Source of the DNA: Xylocopa sonorina
Lineage: Eukaryota > Arthropoda > Insecta > Hymenoptera > Apidae
Assembly (NCBI RefSeq): GCF_050948175.1
Contig: NC_135200.1
Location: 2,604,001-2,668,000 of the forward strand
DNA length: 64,000 nucleotides
Reading direction: 5' to 3'
The notes under the pieces were generated by a model, which was not told where the DNA came from, did not search any database, and worked only from the letters and a program-made list of their open reading frames with translations. Of this stretch, positions 63,162 to 64,000 are shown in pieces (the first letter of the stretch is position 1; the number at the start of each line of letters is the position of its first letter). The position numbers and the translations under genes were made by a program.

Positions 63162-64000
63162 GTAATTAATAGCAATCTTTCTTACTCTTGTTATCTATAT
63201 TTCTTATTTTTTTTCTAAATTTATTATTTAATTAGGTACATAAATTAGAAAAAACTGAGGTTTTATACGTCGTGGGTAATTTACCTGAATTGGGTGCTTG
63301 GAATCACAATCAAGCACTTCAGTTGTCACAAGAACATGGCAGTCGGGATTCTCCTATACTTTTTGATAGTAATAGTAGCGGGGAATTTTATAATGACGAT
63401 GGACATAATGCTGGAGATAACTTATTTGGTGAAGATGATGAGTAAGTGAACATATATGTTTTTCTTTCTAGTTATTCAATAGAGTTTTAAGTCTTTACTT
63501 AACTATTCTTGATTCTTTATTCTTTTCTGTTTTCCATTTGCCTTACTTTAACATTAAAACAATCAGATGCACAATAATGACAGATTTGTCAAATTACAAT
63601 ATAAAATTTCATGAATAATAACAAACTTCTATAAATTTCAGAGGTGGACAAATATTTTCGCAAAAAGTTGCACTTCCCATAGATGCTGACATAGAGTTTC
63701 GATATTTTGTTGCTGTCATCTGTCAATCTAATGGTACTAAAAATTCAGCCAAGACTCTCATTATTCGCAGATGGGAGACTCATATGACACCACGCCTTAT
63801 CAAAAAGAACAGTATGTAGTCATATATAAGTAATCAATCTAGAAATAATATTTCCAGTTTTTATTACAAAATTATTTAAAATACTTTGTTATAGCACCTA
63901 GCAATTTTACTAGTGATGCATTGCCAGATCCGGATAAATTCGGTTATTACAATGGCTACTGCAAAATTGAACGGGGCTGGTTGACCGACGAAACTGTGAT
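63015..64000 (+). CDS. Gpcpd1: Glycerophosphocholine phosphodiesterase GPCPD1-like, N-terminal part, runs off the right edge
   Basis: Four exons join in phase: a start exon MQRIWFVENKEEEEFKRVEK, then VHKLEKTEVLYVVGNLPELG (the GNxPxLGxW core of a CBM20 starch-binding domain), then IEFRYFVAVICQ and RRWETHMTPR (the CBM20 end), then FGYYNGYCKIERGWLTDETV. The last two match the vertebrate GPCPD1 pattern (VHKWETHLQPR; GIHNG...SGWLT, from memory). Family role: cytosolic cleavage of glycerophosphocholine to choline and glycerol-3-phosphate. The catalytic GDPD domain lies beyond the window. Oddity: a charged extension of about 50 residues precedes the CBM20 domain, and an acidic insert splits it. An in-frame TGA at 62946-62948 supports the ATG at 63015. 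Confidence 0.9.
63236..63441 (+). CDS. Gpcpd1: Gpcpd1 coding exon 2 (CBM20 core)
   Basis: The acceptor is tatttaattag|GTA and the donor GATGA|GTAAGT, a near-consensus site. It encodes YVVGNLPELGAWNHNQALQL, the strongest CBM20 signature in the window, then an acidic Asp/Asn/Gly-rich loop. It ends with two bases of a Glu codon. Confidence 0.95.
63642..63811 (+). CDS. Gpcpd1: Gpcpd1 coding exon 3 (CBM20 C-terminal strands)
   Basis: The acceptor is tataaatttcag|A and the donor AACA|GTATGT. It encodes DADIEFRYFVAVICQ and the family-typical RRWETHMTPRLIKKN. It ends with one base of a Thr codon. Confidence 0.95.
63895..64000 (+). CDS. Gpcpd1: Gpcpd1 coding exon 4 (partial, cut by the window edge)
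   Basis: The acceptor is ctttgttatag|CA, completing a Thr codon. It encodes FGYYNGYCKIERGWLTDETV and stays open to the last base. The W-L-T segment matches the region just after CBM20 in vertebrate GPCPD1. Confidence 0.9.

Overview
The window is insect nuclear DNA: AT-rich, intron-rich, with short CpG-dense islands and many A/T runs. The codon and base style together with piggyBac- and hAT-like transposon debris suggest a hymenopteran, probably a bee, but genus cannot be fixed from sequence alone. No operons, CRISPR arrays, rRNA or convincing tRNA genes were seen.

Layout. Positions 1-26532 (about 26.5 kb) hold no gene I can defend, only microsatellites, short palindromes, a two-copy dispersed repeat and CpG-rich patches with chance ORFs. 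A piggyBac-type MITE with TTAA target duplication lies at 26533-27096. A CpG-rich promoter follows, with a perfect NRF-1-type palindrome at 28058-28067.

The first real gene is Phlpp (+ strand, 28101-48651): 14 coding exons that I joined by splice sites and reading phase into about 1116 codons. It encodes about 19 leucine-rich repeats, then a degenerate PP2C phosphatase domain, a Cys-rich tail and a C-terminal PDZ ligand (-TTEL). The vertebrate RA and PH domains are absent from the exons found. Intron 1 carries a hAT-like fragment and a long palindromic MITE just upstream of exon 2. Intron 3 is 11.4 kb and carries a GC-rich island with unusually long open frames.

From 48652 to about 60900 there is 3' UTR and intergenic DNA, with a promoter-like CpG/pyrimidine block near 52780-53295 that lacks an obvious coding partner, and a large (TA)n(TTTA)n microsatellite near 55.5 kb. 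A second promoter-like block sits at 60920-61190. The second real gene is Gpcpd1 (+ strand, from 63015 to beyond the right edge), a glycerophosphocholine phosphodiesterase of which only the N-terminal CBM20 starch-binding domain and the start of the following region are in the window.

The two genes are neighbours on the same strand. Phlpp acts in Akt/PKC dephosphorylation and Gpcpd1 in phospholipid-headgroup breakdown; nothing in the sequence links them functionally. I found no clear new biological system. The points most worth checking are the Cys-rich insert and altered metal-site residues of Phlpp, the two MITEs, the orphan promoter at 53 kb and the GC-rich island in intron 3.
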